Position numbers and translations under genes: made by a program. This document shows positions 39,245 to 47,497 of a stretch of DNA of 64,000 nucleotides, in pieces. The stretch's first letter is position 1, and every line of letters begins with the position of its first letter. Origin of the DNA: Colwellia polaris (GTDB lineage Bacteria; Pseudomonadota; Gammaproteobacteria; Enterobacterales; Alteromonadaceae); the NCBI RefSeq assembly GCF_002104515.1, contig NZ_NBOE01000001.1, positions 930,001 through 994,000 of the forward strand, in the 5' to 3' direction. The notes below the pieces were generated by a model. The model was not told the origin of the DNA. It saw nothing but the letters and a program-made list of their open reading frames with translations, and did no database searches.

Positions 39245-39595
39245 TTATGTATACCACTCTCCTAGTACATCTGAAGAAGAAAAGCCATGCATCATAATTT
39301 GATTAGGATCATCACCAAAGCCTAAAGCAAACTCATTTTTGTTATCTAAAGTTAGAAGCCAGCTATTTTTATTTTTAGCAATTGCCCAAACCTTACAATT
39401 TTTATACTTTTCAAAATCGCCATTCTTTGCGCACGTAGATACTACTTTTGCTTCTAGGGGATCTATAACATTTTCCAATAATTTTATTGATAGTCTTTCG
39501 ACATAATCTTCGTACGTCTCGCCCTTAGGCGTGATGACTTGAGCATCTCCTTTTAGCGAAGACTTTATTTTTGATAATGCTTCTGATTTATTCAT
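39245..39595 (-). CDS. Hypothetical protein, possibly immunity-like
   Basis: A soluble 116-residue protein without signal peptide. N-terminal half is helical and charged (MNKSEALSKIKSSLKGDAQV, YVERLSIKLLENVIDPLEA); the C-terminal half is beta-like (CKVWAIAKNKNSWLLTLDNKNEFALGFGDDP) and ends SSSDVLGEWYT. The layout (helical start, aromatic-rich sheet) resembles small SUKH/immunity-type proteins, but no toxin gene is adjacent, so this is only a guess. Together with its two minus-strand neighbours it forms a patch of unknown genes. Confidence 0.65.
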   Translation of the reverse strand: MNKSEALSKIKSSLKGDAQVITPKGETYEDYVERLSIKLLENVIDPLEAKVVSTCAKNGDFEKYKNCKVWAIAKNKNSWLLTLDNKNEFALGFGDDPNQIMMHGFSSSDVLGEWYT

Positions 39596-40118
39596 TCACA
39601 TTGCGCCCTAAGAGATAGTGCTGCCAGACTTATTTATATAACAGCATATTATGGCACGTTTTTAATAACGTAAGTCCCATAAAATTTGTTTAATTTACAT
39701 AATATTCCATAACTTCAGCGCTTTATAAACTAAAAAAACTTACTTTTATTAGAATTTGGATATTACTGAGTAGCTACATTTCTATCCTAATAGAAATGTC
39801 ATGCTAATTACTTAAATTTCAATCATTTAAAGTAAGTGTTTTACTGGTCGATTCGTTTTATTAAGACTGCTCAGTAATATGACACGCAAAATTCATGAGA
39901 AAATATAGGATAAAAATTTCAAGCAAATTTTACATTACGCATAAAGCTAGCATTATTCATTTAATGATGAAGAATCGCTTAGATAGCAAAACAGATTATT
40001 AAACTTTTAGACGAGTCTCAAACAGTAACTAATGCGTTAAATTACCCGATCGCTGACCCGTCTCTCTTTATTTATGGCGTTCAGTAGTTAGTTACTGAAT
40101 TGAGAATAGGCGTAAAAA
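39596..40118. repeat. Gap holding nested inverted repeats
   Basis: 523 bp without a gene. ATATTACTGAG (39760-39770) and CTCAGTAATAT (39870-39880) are perfect 11-bp inverted repeats bounding 121 bp; inside is a tight hairpin CATTTCTAT-CCTA-ATAGAAATG (about 39777-39798). Nearby, CAGTAACTA (40023-40031) pairs with TAGTTACTG (40089-40097). The first set looks like a small non-autonomous element or REP; the second may be a terminator of the LysR gene. Confidence 0.55.
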
Positions 40119-40997
40119 TTAAATCGAAAAGCTTTCTTTTACCCACTTGGCGAATAAGGTGAGTTCAGCATGGTTGTCCATATTTTCATGTTGAATAAGG
40201 TAATACTTGTCATTGGTATTTAATTCTTCGTCAAACAATTTTACTAATAGCTCTTCACTGAACCAGGCTTTACTCATTGGTAAAGGAACGAGTGCTATAC
40301 CCATGCCTTGTTGTGCAGCTCTTGCAACACCAAACATGCTATCAAACTGAATGATCTGCTTAGGATCAAAATCATCAATATTATTTTTATCAGCCCACTG
40401 ATGCCAAGACCATGGGCGAGATCTATGTAAAATTAATGGTGTAGTTTTTAAGGCGTCAAAACCAGAGTTCTTTAATTTTTTATACAGTTTTTTATTACAA
40501 GCAGGGGCATATCGAATAGGGAATAGCTCTTCCACTATTTTCGCGTTAGGTTTGCCATTAGCAAGTACGATAGATAAGTCTGCCGACTGTGAAGGCTCGC
40601 TGCCTGATTTTACCGTTTCTAGCTGTAAGTTAATGGTGGGGTTTTCTTCAGACCATTGTGATAACCGAGGAATAAATAATTCACTAGCAAAAAATTCCGG
40701 CAAACTAATCACAATAGTTTGGTTTTGTTGCTTTTGGGTGAACTCAGTTATAGTCGATTCTAACTGGGTAATAATGGGTTGAATAGATTGGTAAAATTGC
40801 TTTCCTGCACTGGTAAGCTCAATGGTGCGTGTACCTCGATTGAATAACACGATACCTAACTGTGTTTCGAGTTGTTTTATTTGATGACTAACAGCTGAAG
40901 GCGTTAAAAATAATTGTGATGCGGCATGTTTAAAGCTTAAGCATTTTGATGCTACGCAAAAAGAGCGAAGGCCACGTATAGGAGTTTGGATAGACAT
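40119..40997 (-). CDS. LysR-family regulator with sigma-54/NtrC-type promoter (Nac-like candidate)
   Basis: A 292-residue LysR-type transcription factor. The N-terminal winged helix-turn-helix is clear (LRSFCVASKCLSFKHAASQLFLTPSAVSHQIKQLETQLGIVLFNRGTRTIELTSAGKQFY) and the rest is the effector-binding domain; overall it looks GcvA-like. What sets it apart is its upstream region: a GG-N10-GC element 36-49 bp before the ATG and two GCAC-type dyads about 95-120 bp before the predicted start site. Nac, the known NtrC/sigma-54-controlled LysR of enterics, has this arrangement, so a role in relaying nitrogen limitation is inferred. The effector is unknown. Confidence 0.9.
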   Translation of the reverse strand: MSIQTPIRGLRSFCVASKCLSFKHAASQLFLTPSAVSHQIKQLETQLGIVLFNRGTRTIELTSAGKQFYQSIQPIITQLESTITEFTQKQQNQTIVISLPEFFASELFIPRLSQWSEENPTINLQLETVKSGSEPSQSADLSIVLANGKPNAKIVEELFPIRYAPACNKKLYKKLKNSGFDALKTTPLILHRSRPWSWHQWADKNNIDDFDPKQIIQFDSMFGVARAAQQGMGIALVPLPMSKAWFSEELLVKLFDEELNTNDKYYLIQHENMDNHAELTLFAKWVKESFSI

Positions 40998-41032
40998 AGT
41001 TAATATTTTTTAATGAAGACATGAATACAATT

Positions 41033-41046
41033 GCAAAACTCAAGCC
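41033..41046 (-). promoter_or_regulatory. Predicted sigma-54 promoter of the LysR gene
   Basis: On the minus strand CGGCTTGAGTTTTGCA carries GG (41046-41045) and GC (41034-41033) with exactly 10 bp between, and TTTGCA matches the -12 box TTGCA. The predicted start is about 41021, giving a 24-nt leader to the ATG at 40997. Confidence 0.6.
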
Positions 41047-41109
41047 GACTTTTAACTTGCTGTTTTTAAGGGTTTTATTTTATTGTTGTGCCTTTTTGAA
41101 GCTTTAGGG

Positions 41110-41148
41110 TGCACCATAATAGTGTGCTTGCACCAAAATGAAGGTGTA
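41110..41148. promoter_or_regulatory. Two NtrC-type binding sites upstream of the LysR gene
   Basis: TGCACCATAATAGTGTGC (41110-41127) and TGCACCAAAATGAAGGTGTA (41129-41148) both resemble the NtrC dyad (TGCAC...GGTGCA); the reverse of the first, CACTATTATGGTGCA, differs by one base from the enteric glnA site. Their centres lie about 97 and 117 bp upstream of the predicted sigma-54 start, right for enhancers, and 20 bp apart, close to two helical turns. Confidence 0.6.
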
Positions 41149-41192
41149 ATAGCGATTGAATTAAATACTTTAATTTAACTTACAAAAAGAAT

Positions 41193-41357
41193 AAAAAAAA
41201 GGACATCAAACGATGTCCTTAAAATGAAACAAAATTAACTATGTAAATTGCGTTTTGTAGAATCGGGGGAGACTCAAAAACAAGTTCATCTTAAGGGCAC
41301 TTCTCGTTCTCGGCAAACGAGATAATTTCATCTCATAGGTGAATTAAATTAATTTGT
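41193..41357 (-). ncRNA. Predicted small RNA, tandem array copy 1
   Basis: First unit (by coordinate) of a four-copy array with 304-bp period. On the minus strand it ends with the intrinsic terminator GGACATC-GTTT-GATGTCC plus eight T. A conserved TATGAT (41369-41364) can serve as -10 box, giving a start near 41357 and an RNA of about 165 nt; no good -35 is seen. It contains the C-rich segment TCTCCCCCGATTC, which could pair with Shine-Dalgarno regions. This copy has several substitutions relative to copies 2 and 3 (41229-41330 region). Confidence 0.55.
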
Positions 41358-41495
41358 CGATAAATCATACGATATTGTTTTTACGTTACTTTTTGCTTTT
41401 TTCTATATGAACGGAAAGCGAATAAGTTTCTTTTTTGTGATTTACTTATTGAATTTAAATGGTGATTTTTTTTGGTAAACATATAAAAAATACAT

Positions 41496-41661
41496 AAAAA
41501 AAAAGGACATCAAACGATGTCCTTAAAATGAAACAAAATTAACTATGTAAAGTGCGTTTTGTAGAATCGGGGGAGACTCAAAAACAAGTTCATCTTAAGG
41601 GCACTTTCCCTGCTCGGCAAACGAGATAATTTCATCTCATAGATGAATTAAATTAATTTGT
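41496..41661 (-). ncRNA. Predicted small RNA, tandem array copy 2
   Basis: Unit 2, nearly identical to copy 3. Terminator stem GGACATC/GATGTCC at 41505-41522 with nine T beyond it on the minus strand; TATGAT at 41673-41668. Inside, GCACTTT (near 41601-41607) pairs with AAAGTGC (near 41549-41555), placing the C-rich TCTCCCCCGATTC and GATGAACTTG in a large loop. TTCATCT-ATG-AGATGAA forms a small 5' hairpin. Length about 165 nt. Confidence 0.6.
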
Positions 41662-41799
41662 CGATAAATCATACGATATTGTTTTTACGTTAATTTTTGC
41701 TTTTTTCTATATGAGCGGAAAGCGGATAAGTTTCTTTTTTGTGATTTACTTATTGAATTTAAATGGTGATTTTTTTTGGTAAACATATAAAAAATACAT

Positions 41800-41965
41800 A
41801 AAAAAAAAGGACATCAAACGATGTCCTTAAAATGAAACAAAATTAACTATGTAAAGTGCGTTTTGTAGAATCGGGGGAGACTCAAAAACAAGTTCATCTT
41901 AAGGGCACTTTCCCGGCTCGGCAAACGAGATAATTTCATCTTATAGATGAATTAAATTAATTTGT
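41800..41965 (-). ncRNA. Predicted small RNA, tandem array copy 3
   Basis: Unit 3, differing from copy 2 by only a few bases (for example CCCGG for CCCTG and a loop change in the 5' hairpin). Terminator at 41809-41826 with a nine-T run; TATGAT at 41977-41972. It keeps the C-rich motif and the GCACTTT/AAAGTGC pairing. The upstream part (to about 42104) diverges from copies 1 and 2, so its promoter context differs beyond the -10 box. Confidence 0.6.
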
Positions 41966-42104
41966 CGATAAATCATACGATATTGTTTTTACGTTACTTT
42001 TTGCTTTGTTTATTTAGGGAAAATTAAACAGATAAGTTTTTTGGTGATTTATCTATTGAATTTAATTGGTTATTTTTTTGTGTGGGAACGTTAAAAAAAA
42101 GCAT

Positions 42105-42290
42105 AAAAAAAGGACACCAAACGGTGTCCTTGAAATGAAACAAATTAACTATGTAAAAACGTTGTGTCGAATCGGGGAAGATCCAAAAACAAGTTCATCT
42201 TAGAGTGATTTATTTCAAGCGGCAAACGAGATAAATTCATTTGACAGGTGAAAAAAATTCATCTAATTAAAAATAAAAACTCCCTTTAAT
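42105..42290 (-). ncRNA. Diverged array copy 4 in the 3' UTR of the acyl-CoA ligase gene
   Basis: The most diverged unit. Its terminator is GGACACC-AAAC-GGTGTCC (42112-42129): relative to the other copies one base pair has changed on both sides, a compensatory substitution that supports RNA folding. CCCCGATTC and AAGATGAACTTGTTTTTG are kept, but the TATGAT box is missing. It lies directly after the ligase stop (42321), so it may be released from that mRNA or simply terminate it. Homology fades near 42265-42290. Confidence 0.5.
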
Positions 42291-42320
42291 TTTCATCTTT
42301 AATCTTTGTTTTAAAACGCT

Positions 42321-43949
42321 TTACCTTAACTCTCTTCGTAATAATTTACCGACGGTAGACTTTGGTATTTCGTCAATAAATATTACATGCTTTGGTATTT
42401 TATAAGCGGTAAGACTTTGACGACAATGCGCAATAATATCCTCTTCAGTTATTTTTTTTTCCGCTTTTACGACAAAAAGCTTAACGGCTTCACCTGTTCT
42501 TTCATCAGGTACGCCAATACAAGCAGACTCTAACACGCCGGGCATTTTGGCAACCTCAGCTTCAATTTCATTTGGGTAAACATTAAAACCAGAAACATTA
42601 ATCATGTCTTTTTTACGATCAACAATGTGAAAGAAACCGTCATCATCAAGCATGGCAACATCGCCGGTTTTAAAGTAACCATCGGCTGTCATACATTCGG
42701 CAGTTGCAGTGGGGTTATTCCAATAACCTTGCATTACCTGTGGACCTTTAGCGCATAATTCACCTGACTCGCCATCGGCGACGATATTACCGTTGTCATC
42801 TCGAATCGAAATGTCAGTATTGGGCATCGGCACACCAATACCTGAAATATATTGACTTTGATCACTATTGCCAAAGTTTAAGGTGAGCACTGGTGAGGTT
42901 TCAGATAAGCCATAGCCTTCATATAGTCTAGCGCCAGTAACTTCTTGCCACTTATCTGCTACGGCTTGTTGAACTGCAGCACCGCCACCTACGCACACTT
43001 TTAAGGCTGAAAAATCGACTTGATCAAACCCTGGGGTATGTAGCAAACCGTTAAATAAAGTATTTACGCCTGTAAAGGTTGTCGCTCGGGTGTTTTTCCA
43101 AATTTCAACAAAACTTTCCATATCGCGAGGGTTAGTAACGAGTACATTTTTAGCCCCAAAACAGAAGTAAGCGAGTGTGTTCGCCATCAACGCGAAGATG
43201 TGATACATCGGGATCGCGGTAATAACAATGTCATTACCATGGTCGATATGTTTTTTAGTAAACTCTTGATATTGCAAAATGTTGGCAATTAAATTGCCAT
43301 GACTAAGCATAGCGCCTTTAGAAAGCCCTGTGGTTCCTCCAGTGTACTGAAGGAATAGTAAGTCACTATGTGTTATTGCTGGCGCTGTCAATTCAAGTTG
43401 TTCACCTTGTGTTAAGGCGTCAGTGAATTTAATGGTATTGGTTAAGCGTTCGTCGAGCGGAGCACAAGGTAAACATTTATCAACTAAATCATCTAAATTT
43501 ATCGTTATAACGTTGTTCACTTGGGTTTGATCAAGTATGTCAGCTAACATTTTGCTTGATTGAGAAAATATAATTATCGTATCAACTTGGGCATCGTTAA
43601 GTTGATGTGTTAACTCTCTAGCCGTGTATAAAGGGTTTACGTTAACTTGCACCGCACCAATGCGTATTATGCCCCACATAGCAATGGGGAAACATAGTGT
43701 GTTCGGACACATTAGAGCGACACGTTCACCTTTGGCAATAGCTAATTTATTTTGCAAGTAGGCGGCAAAATTACGTGAAAGTTCGTCAACTTGCTTGAAG
43801 GTAAGCTCAGTGCCAAAGTTACTGTAGGCGGTTTGCTGATCATACTTAGTGGTTGTTTTATGAAATAAGTCTAATAAAGAATCGTAACGCGATAAATCGA
43901 TTTCATGCGCTACGTTTTCTGGATAATTTTCCATCCAAGGTTTAGTCAT
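42321..43949 (-). CDS. AMP-forming acyl-CoA ligase (FadD-like)
   Basis: An adenylate-forming enzyme of 542 residues activating a carboxylic acid, probably a long-chain fatty acid, to acyl-CoA. Start is the ATG at 43949 (MTKPWMENYPENV), preceded by AAAGGAAATAAC; a longer frame lacks a good site. Motifs: LQYTGGTTGLSKGAMLSHGN (P-loop), YEGYGLSETSPVLTLN, YFKTGDVAMLDDDGFFHIVDRKKDMINVSGFNV (hinge and FadD signature) and the catalytic Lys in IPKSTVGKLLRREL. It follows an aldehyde dehydrogenase gene by 68 bp, so aldehyde to acid to CoA ester is a sensible route. Confidence 0.9.
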   Translation of the reverse strand: MTKPWMENYPENVAHEIDLSRYDSLLDLFHKTTTKYDQQTAYSNFGTELTFKQVDELSRNFAAYLQNKLAIAKGERVALMCPNTLCFPIAMWGIIRIGAVQVNVNPLYTARELTHQLNDAQVDTIIIFSQSSKMLADILDQTQVNNVITINLDDLVDKCLPCAPLDERLTNTIKFTDALTQGEQLELTAPAITHSDLLFLQYTGGTTGLSKGAMLSHGNLIANILQYQEFTKKHIDHGNDIVITAIPMYHIFALMANTLAYFCFGAKNVLVTNPRDMESFVEIWKNTRATTFTGVNTLFNGLLHTPGFDQVDFSALKVCVGGGAAVQQAVADKWQEVTGARLYEGYGLSETSPVLTLNFGNSDQSQYISGIGVPMPNTDISIRDDNGNIVADGESGELCAKGPQVMQGYWNNPTATAECMTADGYFKTGDVAMLDDDGFFHIVDRKKDMINVSGFNVYPNEIEAEVAKMPGVLESACIGVPDERTGEAVKLFVVKAEKKITEEDIIAHCRQSLTAYKIPKHVIFIDEIPKSTVGKLLRRELR

Positions 43950-44017
43950 GTTATTTCCTTTCGCAACGGGTTGCATTTAGGCTTGAAAACTAAAGTTAAA
44001 CAAGCAAAGTAAGTTAA

Positions 44018-45433
44018 TTAACGAATAAATAGTTTAAATAAAAGCTGGTGAATTTTATTACCAAATGGTGGGAATAATAATGACCCTAAGCTTATCTTTC
44101 CGCGTGAAAATACCGACTTGCCATGTGAGAACGTTTTAAAACCTTCATCACCATGATACTGCCCCATGCCTGATGCACCTATGCCACCAAAAGGTAAGTC
44201 GTCTACGGCAACATGAAACGCTGCTTCGTTAATACAAACCCCACCAGCATGGGTATTCAATAATATTTTTTGTTGAACAGACTTATTAAAACTACAAATA
44301 TATAAAGCCAGTGGACGTGGTTTGCTATTGATATAACTAATCACTTCGTCAAGGTCTTTATAGCTTATGATCGGTAATAGCGGACCAAATATTTCTTGCT
44401 GCATTACGGTCATATCGTCATTAACATCAGTCATTAGCGTTAAAGGCATTTTTCGGGGCATTTTGTCATTTGTGTTTGTAGCTAAAGGCATAACCTTTGC
44501 CCCTTGTGCTTTAGCGTCAGCTAATAAGCTATCTAAACGTGACTTTTGACCGTCATTGATTATGCAGCTGTAATCGTCGTTTTCGGCAATGTTTGGGTAC
44601 ATGCTTTGGTAAGCGGTTTTAAAAGCTTCGCTTAGTTCATCGACCTTGTTTTCTGGGCAGAAAATATAATCAGGTGCCACACAGGTTTGTCCTGCGTTTA
44701 ATACTTTTCCTAATATTAAACGGTTAACAGCGGTTTTTATATCAATGTCGTTATCAATAATTGTTGGTGATTTACCGCCTAATTCTAAAGTAACCGGTAC
44801 TAAGTTTTCAGCCGCGGCTTTCATCACTAATTTGCCTACGCCCGTAGAACCGGTGAAAAAAATGTGATCAAAACAGGTACTTGAAAAAGTCGCCGCCATA
44901 TCAGCTTCGCCACACACAATAGCGACCTTATGTTGGGGAAAAACCTCAGCCAATAAGGTGGCTAATAACGTATTGGTTTTTGGGGTATATTCACTCATTT
45001 TTATCATTGCCGTATTACCTGCGGCAAGTGCTGTGGTTAATGGCCCTAAGGTAAGAAAAATAGGATAGTTCCACGGCGCAATAATGCCGATAACGCCTTT
45101 AGGTTGATAAACTACTTCACCTTTAGCGGGCTGAAATAAAATACCGATATGTTTTTTCTCGGGCTTCATCCATTTTTTGAGTTTTTTAATCGCATAGTTA
45201 ATACCCATTACCGTGGTAAGAATATCGCCTATTCTTGAGTCTGTGGCGCTGCGATGACCAAAGTCTTGGCTCATGGCTTCAATAAAAGCCTCTTGGTTAT
45301 TTATCAGTAGTGCTTTTAATTTTTTTAAGTCGCTAATGCGAGTTTGGTAGCTTGGGTAAGTATTACTGGCAAAGTATTCTTTTTGTTGTAAAAAAGTATC
45401 TGTAAACGCTGTTTTTGTTATTATTTCGGTCAT
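44018..45433 (-). CDS. Aldehyde dehydrogenase, coniferyl-aldehyde-dehydrogenase type
   Basis: A 471-residue NAD(P)-dependent aldehyde dehydrogenase of the CalB/class 3-like branch, which acts on fatty and aromatic aldehydes. Visible: YQPKGVIGIIAPWNYPIFLTLGPL, the catalytic Glu in TLELGGKSPTIID, the nucleophile Cys in NAGQTCVAPDYIF and QQEIFGPLLPIISY. The hydrophobic, basic C-terminus (FPPFGNKIHQLLFKLFIR) suggests membrane association, as in fatty aldehyde dehydrogenases. AGGA lies 8 nt before the ATG. Probably cotranscribed with the acyl-CoA ligase gene. Confidence 0.92.
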   Translation of the reverse strand: MTEIITKTAFTDTFLQQKEYFASNTYPSYQTRISDLKKLKALLINNQEAFIEAMSQDFGHRSATDSRIGDILTTVMGINYAIKKLKKWMKPEKKHIGILFQPAKGEVVYQPKGVIGIIAPWNYPIFLTLGPLTTALAAGNTAMIKMSEYTPKTNTLLATLLAEVFPQHKVAIVCGEADMAATFSSTCFDHIFFTGSTGVGKLVMKAAAENLVPVTLELGGKSPTIIDNDIDIKTAVNRLILGKVLNAGQTCVAPDYIFCPENKVDELSEAFKTAYQSMYPNIAENDDYSCIINDGQKSRLDSLLADAKAQGAKVMPLATNTNDKMPRKMPLTLMTDVNDDMTVMQQEIFGPLLPIISYKDLDEVISYINSKPRPLALYICSFNKSVQQKILLNTHAGGVCINEAAFHVAVDDLPFGGIGASGMGQYHGDEGFKTFSHGKSVFSRGKISLGSLLFPPFGNKIHQLLFKLFIR

Positions 45434-46247
45434 TACTTTTTATCCTGTTTAGCACTTGTTTTGACTAGTTATGTATTAGCTATAAGTGTTATCGAGCCTA
45501 ACATTTTGTTAGGTATTACGAATTTTCCCGCCTAAATATCTTCTTAACTGAACTATAAATTCAAATAATGTCATTCATGCTTAAGCGCTGTTAGCGCAGT
45601 ATTGGAGATATTTACCTCGCACTTAAAATCTATACAAACTTTTATAGTCATATTTCAAATACATGTGGTGTTGATATGAATAACAATGCGGTTATTTCTA
45701 AAAGTTTTCAAGTAATTAATAACAATGGAATATATCTCAGCGAAAGTATTTTAGAGGCAGGTACTTTTAACGGCGATTTTATTGGCTGTTTCTGTATTGG
45801 TATTAGTTACTGTACTTAGCGAGGAAAGATTGCCGATATAGCTCAAATATAATATTTAGCTGTTATAACTTTATGCATATTGAGAGATGTTTTGCTGTTT
45901 TTATATTAAAGCGTTTAAAAATAATTTGAAATGATCAGATATATTTTGGCATTCAATTAAGGGGGTTGAGGTATAAGAAATGCGCTTCGTATACAAACTA
46001 AATTTTTGTAATATTAGGCGTTAAATCAATAAGCTAAGTTAGTTATGCTAATCTAACGTTTAAATGGCGCTAGATTAGCATTGCTAAAAAAAATATCAAA
46101 ACAGCATATATTGGTAAACTGCGGGTTATTATTTATCGGTTACTAAATTCCAGATAATTAATTAAGCAATATGCTTTTTTTAGCGCCTCAAAACCCCTTT
46201 TTATATAACACAGTAAACTGAGGCTAGATTAATGCTTTACTCTTTGA
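45434..46247. other. Long gap with a strong hairpin
   Basis: 814 bp with no convincing gene. Besides the palindrome at 45497, ATGCTAATCTA (46045-46055) and TAGATTAGCAT (46071-46081) form a perfect 11-bp stem around 15 nt, flanked by a further TTAG/CTAA pair, which may be a terminator remnant or REP-like unit. AGCATAT/ATATGCT near 46104 and 46167 may mark the end of the outer-membrane protein transcript. Confidence 0.45.
45497..45513. promoter_or_regulatory. 17-bp palindrome upstream of the aldehyde dehydrogenase gene
   Basis: CCTAACA-TTT-TGTTAGG is a perfect 7-bp dyad 64 bp before the start codon. Its size and position suit an operator, for example for a TetR- or MarR-type repressor, but no such regulator is adjacent. 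A hairpin role is less likely here. Confidence 0.45.
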
Positions 46248-47438
46248 TTAAAACTTAGCACCTACCCAAAGCCAAACTTTATCTGTATCAACTTTACCTG
46301 CGGTTGAGTCTCCTGCAGAATATGCGGCGTACTTTATACCTGCACTATATTTTTTCGCAAACTTCTTCGCGTAAACCGCATTAATTTCGGTGCCTAAATC
46401 ATCAACATTTTCTGTTGCCTCGTCAGCAGAAAAATCATGTACGGCAATTGTCCAGCCGCCACCAAATGCTTTGCCTGAAATTGAGGCATATAAATCGACT
46501 AAACCCTCTTTTGGTGTGCCTAAAAATTGATCTGACCAACCATTGAATTTATGCAAAGTCGCTAGAGGTGTTGAAAAACCGAACATTGCATCATCACTGC
46601 CCAGTATTTCAGCACCTAATTTAACGGTTACTGCATCAAAGCTGTAGCCGCCTTCAAGCGCCATATAGGTTGCAGAATAGTCTGTTGTGCTACTGTCAGC
46701 ATTTTGCGTAGCAATTTCAGCGTAGTATGAGAATTTATCTTTTTTGCCTTTAAAGTTAGCACCAAAAGTGTCTAAGCTGTTTGAGGTGCCATTATCAACT
46801 TCCAATAAGTAGCTGTATGCCGTTAATTGTCCGAGATCTGTTTTATAAGAAAGGTTTAGTAAATGATCTTTTGAATCTATATCTTTAACTTCGCCAAAAA
46901 TACGATTACGTTTAGTGAGGTAACTGTAGCTAGCTTTTAAATGCTTTGATGCCTTATAAACTATGGTTGCTGCATCAAAAGTTTGTCTATCTTGACGCCA
47001 TCCTACATGACCGACATAACGGTGATTGTCTAGGGTGATTACTTGGCGACCCACTTTAGCGGTTACTTTACCTTGTTTATACTGAATATAGGCTTGATCT
47101 AATTCAGTGGTTTCTGGATCGGCAACGACTGAGTATTGGGTATTATTGCCAGTGGCATCGTTATAGTTGTCTACACCAAAAACTTGGCGTGAATCTTCAA
47201 ACTCTACAACACCGGTAAAGCCATTGTAGCTAGCAGTGGTGTGGGTTAAACGCGTTCTTAATGTTAATGCGGAAGCGTCTTTTAATGCATTGTCTTGATC
47301 AACGGCTTCATAGCGTAAGTTTAAATCTAGGCTAGTGTTGGCTTCGGTTTCAGTCTCGCTATTTGCGTTAGCCGAAATGCTGGTGCTTGCCAATAAAATT
47401 AATAGGCTAATTTTTGAAAGTTTATCTGCTGATTGCAT
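46248..47438 (-). CDS. Outer-membrane beta-barrel, alginate-export/porin-like
   Basis: A 396-residue exported protein with a signal peptide ending near ANANS and alternating hydrophobic strands through to a terminal aromatic, KVWLWVGAKF, the usual barrel signature for Bam recognition. The pattern LNLRYEAVDQDNALKDASALTLRTRLTHTTASYNGFTGVVEFEDSR and VGRQVITLDNHRYVG is typical of the alginate-export-type barrels. AAGGG precedes the ATG. It lies 59 bp after nrtD on the same strand, so it is likely the outer-membrane entry for nitrate in this operon; that role is inference. Confidence 0.85.
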   Translation of the reverse strand: MQSADKLSKISLLILLASTSISANANSETETEANTSLDLNLRYEAVDQDNALKDASALTLRTRLTHTTASYNGFTGVVEFEDSRQVFGVDNYNDATGNNTQYSVVADPETTELDQAYIQYKQGKVTAKVGRQVITLDNHRYVGHVGWRQDRQTFDAATIVYKASKHLKASYSYLTKRNRIFGEVKDIDSKDHLLNLSYKTDLGQLTAYSYLLEVDNGTSNSLDTFGANFKGKKDKFSYYAEIATQNADSSTTDYSATYMALEGGYSFDAVTVKLGAEILGSDDAMFGFSTPLATLHKFNGWSDQFLGTPKEGLVDLYASISGKAFGGGWTIAVHDFSADEATENVDDLGTEINAVYAKKFAKKYSAGIKYAAYSAGDSTAGKVDTDKVWLWVGAKF

Positions 47439-47497
47439 GGTTTATCCCTTAATATTTTATTTTTAAATTGGTTTATTATTTTTTATTTTGCTGTTGT

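Noticed and set aside
41597-41613. GGCAC-TTTCC-CTGC on the + strand in array copy 2 (and GGC in copy 3), resembling a sigma-54 promoter
   Set aside because: Copy 1 and copy 4 do not keep the GC at the right spacing, and the bases are explained by pairing of GCACTTT with AAAGTGC in the predicted RNA.
41193-42290. Array read as CsrB/RsmX-type RNAs because barA is in the window
   Set aside because: Such RNAs need several GGA motifs in loops; each unit has only one or two GGA on the minus strand, and one is the terminator stem. No GacA-type upstream box was found.
41193-42290. Array as a CRISPR or integron attC cassette array
   Set aside because: The whole ~304-bp unit is repeated, with no short repeats separated by unique spacers, no cas genes, no integrase and no cassette open frames.
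45676-45819. 47-codon frame (MNNNAVISKSF...CFCIGISYCT) with a Cys-rich end, suggestive of a modified peptide precursor
   Set aside because: No clear ribosome-binding site, no modification or export genes nearby, and the gap is long and AT-rich so a chance frame is likely.
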